From the NCBI GenBank assembly GCA_007124575.1, contig SLEW01000219.1, forward strand, positions 1 to 15,065: a DNA stretch of 15,065 bases, written 5' to 3'. Shown in pieces: positions 12,679-15,065 of this stretch (positions within the stretch are counted from its first letter, which is position 1; every line of letters begins with the position of its first letter). A program made the position numbers and the translations under genes. The stretch comes from Bacteroidales bacterium. Its GTDB lineage: Bacteria; Bacteroidota; Bacteroidia; Bacteroidales; UBA7960. The notes below the pieces were generated by a model, which was given only the letters and a program-made list of their open reading frames with translations, made no database searches and was not told the origin of the DNA.

Positions 12679-15065
12679 ATGTTACAACCAAAGATCATAA
12701 AAGTCGACATTGAAGAGCAGATGAAATCGGCATACATTGACTATGCCATGTCTGTTATTGTCTCACGGGCCCTGCCAGACGTACGTGATGGCCTCAAGCC
12801 TGTTCATCGTCGTGTGTTGTTTGGCATGCATGAGCTCGGTGTTTTCAGTAACAGGACCCACAAAAAGTCTGCCAGAATCGTGGGTGAGGTGTTGGGTAAG
12901 TATCATCCGCATGGCGACAGTTCGGTGTATGATGCCATGGTGCGCATGGCGCAGGAGTGGTCATTGCGTTATCCCATGGTTGATGGCCAGGGTAATTTTG
13001 GCAGTATCGATGGCGACAGTCCGGCAGCTATGCGTTATACCGAAGCACGCATGCGCAAAGTGTCGGAAGAAATGCTTGCTGACATTGACAAGGAAACGGT
13101 TGATTTTCAGCTAAATTTTGATGATACCCTCAAAGAGCCCACGGTATTGCCATCACGCATACCGAACCTCCTGGTCAACGGATCATCAGGTATTGCCGTT
13201 GGTATGGCCACCAACATGCCTCCACATAACCTTAATGAGGTGGTAGACGGCACTATAGCCTACATTGACGATACTGATATCAGTATAGAAGGTCTGATGA
13301 AGCACATTAAAGCGCCGGATTTCCCCACAGGGGGACTCATCTATGGTTATGAAGGCGTGAAGGAGGCTTACCATACCGGCCGCGGCCGCGTGGTTATGAG
13401 GGGAGAGGCCAACGTGGACACCCTGCCCAATGGTAAGGAAATGCTTGTTGTTACCTCTATCCCTTACCAGGTAAACAAAGCGGAGATGATCAAAAAAACT
13501 GCAGACCTGGTAAATGACAAGAAAATTGAAGGAATTTCTGATATCCGTGATGAGTCAGACAGAAAAGGACTGCGCATCGTATATGAGCTAAAAAAAGATG
13601 CTGTCCCTAATGTGGTTTTAAACCGGCTTTATCAGCATACGGCACTGCAAACAGCATTCAATGTAAATAACATTGCCCTGGTGAACGGCCGGCCCATGAT
13701 GCTGAACCTCAAAGATCTCATAAGACACTATGTAGATCATCGCCATGACGTGGTTACCCGCAGGACGGAATATGAACTCCGTGAAGCAGAAAAGCGCGCG
13801 CACATCCTGGAAGGCCTTCTTATAGCCCTGGATCACATCGATGAAGTGATTGCCCTGATACGTGCCTCACAAACTCCCGATGAGGCCAGGGAAGGCCTTA
13901 TGGAGAAGTTTTCCCTCACGGAAGTACAGGCCAAAGCCATTCTTGATATGCGCCTGCAAAGGCTTACCGGACTTGAACGTGACAAGATTCAGAAAGAATA
14001 TGATGAACTGCTCCGGAAAATAGATTACTATAAGTCGGTACTCGCCGATGTCAGCCTCAGAATGGGGATCATCAAAGATGAACTCCTCGAGGTAAAGGAA
14101 AAGTATGGAGATAAAGCGCGGTCTGAAATAGAATATACTGCCAATGATTTTCGTATTGAAGATACCATCCCGGATGAAGAAGTGGTGATCACCATCTCTC
14201 ACTTAGGCTATATTAAACGTACGCAGCTCAGCGAATACAGGACGCAGAGCAGGGGAGGACGGGGTAGCCGCGGCTCAGTTACCCGTGATGACGATTTCGT
14301 TGAGCATCTCTTTGTTGCTACGAATCATAACTACCTGCTTTTCTTTACAGAACAGGGCAAATGCTTCTGGATGCGTGTGTTTGAGATCCCGGAAGGCACA
14401 AAAACCGGCAAGGGGAGAGCCATACAGAACCTCATTAATATTCCTTCCGACGACAAGATCAAGGCATTTGTGAATGTGAAAGATCTTACCGATGAGGAGT
14501 ATACGCTACAGAAATACATCGTGATGTGCACAAAAAAAGGCATTATTAAGAAAACCAGCCTCGCTGCCTATAGCAGGCCGCGTGCAAATGGCATTATCGC
14601 CATCTCCATACGTGACGGCGATGAGCTTCTGGATGCCTCGCTTACTAACGGAGATAACGAAATACTTCTTGGTCTGCGCAGTGGTAAAGCGATTCGTTTT
14701 AAAGAAGGTTCAGTAAGGGCAATGGGCCGGAACGCCTCTGGTGTCAAGGGAGTTACCCTTTCCGGAACCGGAGATGAAGTGATTGGCATGGTATGTGTAG
14801 AGGATCCCATGAGCAGCATATTGGTGGTAAGCGAAAAGGGATATGGTAAACGATCTGTTCTGAAAGAGTATCGTATCACCAATAGGGGAGGGAAAGGTGT
14901 AAAAACCATAAATATCACTCCGAAAACTGGTTCTTTGATAGCCATGGTCAATGTAGTCGATAATGATCAGCTCATGATTATCAACAAATCCGGGATTACC
15001 ATCCGGATGTCGGTATCTGAGCTGCGCGAAATGGGACGCGCTACGCAAGGAGTAAGGCTGATTTC
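12679..15065 (+). CDS. gyrA: DNA gyrase subunit A, 5' part (runs off the window)
   Basis: The frame stays open from 12679 to the window end, 795 codons plus two bases, so only the last part of the C-terminal domain is missing. GyrA cuts and rejoins DNA so that gyrase (A2B2) can add negative supercoils. The start ATG gives an N-terminus that aligns with E. coli GyrA at IEEQMKSAYIDYAMSVIVSR (residues 11-30). DGLKPVHRRVL (37-47) is standard. The quinolone-determining region has S81 and D85 at the E. coli S83 and D87 positions, the drug-sensitive residues. Y120 in AAMRYTEARM is the catalytic tyrosine. The C-terminal pinwheel begins near 500 with a variant GyrA box QSRGGRG (523-529) in place of QRRGGKG, which supports gyrase over ParC. 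A second similar motif, NRGGKG, occurs at 735-740. The ATG follows an AT-rich leader without a Shine-Dalgarno. Confidence 0.95.
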   Translation, partial: MLQPKIIKVDIEEQMKSAYIDYAMSVIVSRALPDVRDGLKPVHRRVLFGMHELGVFSNRTHKKSARIVGEVLGKYHPHGDSSVYDAMVRMAQEWSLRYPMVDGQGNFGSIDGDSPAAMRYTEARMRKVSEEMLADIDKETVDFQLNFDDTLKEPTVLPSRIPNLLVNGSSGIAVGMATNMPPHNLNEVVDGTIAYIDDTDISIEGLMKHIKAPDFPTGGLIYGYEGVKEAYHTGRGRVVMRGEANVDTLPNGKEMLVVTSIPYQVNKAEMIKKTADLVNDKKIEGISDIRDESDRKGLRIVYELKKDAVPNVVLNRLYQHTALQTAFNVNNIALVNGRPMMLNLKDLIRHYVDHRHDVVTRRTEYELREAEKRAHILEGLLIALDHIDEVIALIRASQTPDEAREGLMEKFSLTEVQAKAILDMRLQRLTGLERDKIQKEYDELLRKIDYYKSVLADVSLRMGIIKDELLEVKEKYGDKARSEIEYTANDFRIEDTIPDEEVVITISHLGYIKRTQLSEYRTQSRGGRGSRGSVTRDDDFVEHLFVATNHNYLLFFTEQGKCFWMRVFEIPEGTKTGKGRAIQNLINIPSDDKIKAFVNVKDLTDEEYTLQKYIVMCTKKGIIKKTSLAAYSRPRANGIIAISIRDGDELLDASLTNGDNEILLGLRSGKAIRFKEGSVRAMGRNASGVKGVTLSGTGDEVIGMVCVEDPMSSILVVSEKGYGKRSVLKEYRITNRGGKGVKTINITPKTGSLIAMVNVVDNDQLMIINKSGITIRMSVSELREMGRATQGVRLI

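Noticed and set aside
12919..12935. Possible fluoroquinolone-resistance change in gyrA
   Set aside because: The positions equal to E. coli S83 and D87 are Ser and Asp. The Ser at the A84 position looks like normal lineage variation.

Overview
This window reads as a stretch of core chromosome from a member of the Bacteroidota. The evidence is the gene set (a DUF4835 lipid-envelope/secretion-linked protein wedged between coaBC and recN is a Bacteroidota arrangement), the A-rich leaders without clear Shine-Dalgarno sequences, several exact matches to the Bacteroidota -7 promoter box TAnnTTTG, and the protein style of ClpC, FabI and GyrA. I see no insertion sequence, phage gene, CRISPR array, tRNA or rRNA. 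Coding density is high and no gene-free gap exceeds about 205 bases.

Layout: (1) bases 1-2963 hold the 3' end of coaBC (coenzyme A synthesis), a DUF4835 exported protein whose start codon overlaps the coaBC stop by 4 bases, and recN (double-strand break repair), which has a candidate promoter of its own. (2) 2982-3878 is fabI, an enoyl-ACP reductase with a cysteine-bearing C-terminal extension. (3) After a 169-base gap with two exact -7 boxes comes a five-gene same-strand cluster, 4048-9831: etfB, etfA, a membrane-bound iron-sulfur protein, a CCG-domain (HdrB-like) protein, and a long acyl-CoA dehydrogenase. (4) clpC (9883-12474) lies on the minus strand, converging on the dehydrogenase gene through a long hairpin that probably terminates both. 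(5) gyrA starts at 12679, diverging from clpC, and runs off the window end.

The most informative region is the five-gene cluster. Together the genes describe a complete electron path: acyl-CoA dehydrogenase passes electrons from fatty acyl-CoA to the EtfAB flavoprotein, and the membrane iron-sulfur protein plus CCG protein look like the two halves of an ETF:menaquinone oxidoreductase (EMO, the DUF224-type enzyme), which in other bacteria is described as one fused polypeptide. No FixC/FixX or classical ETF-QO gene is present in the window. I infer that this organism oxidises (or, run backwards, reduces) acyl-CoA thioesters with electrons exchanged at the quinone pool. This is a variant of a known system rather than a wholly new one. 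The remaining genes are ordinary housekeeping functions.
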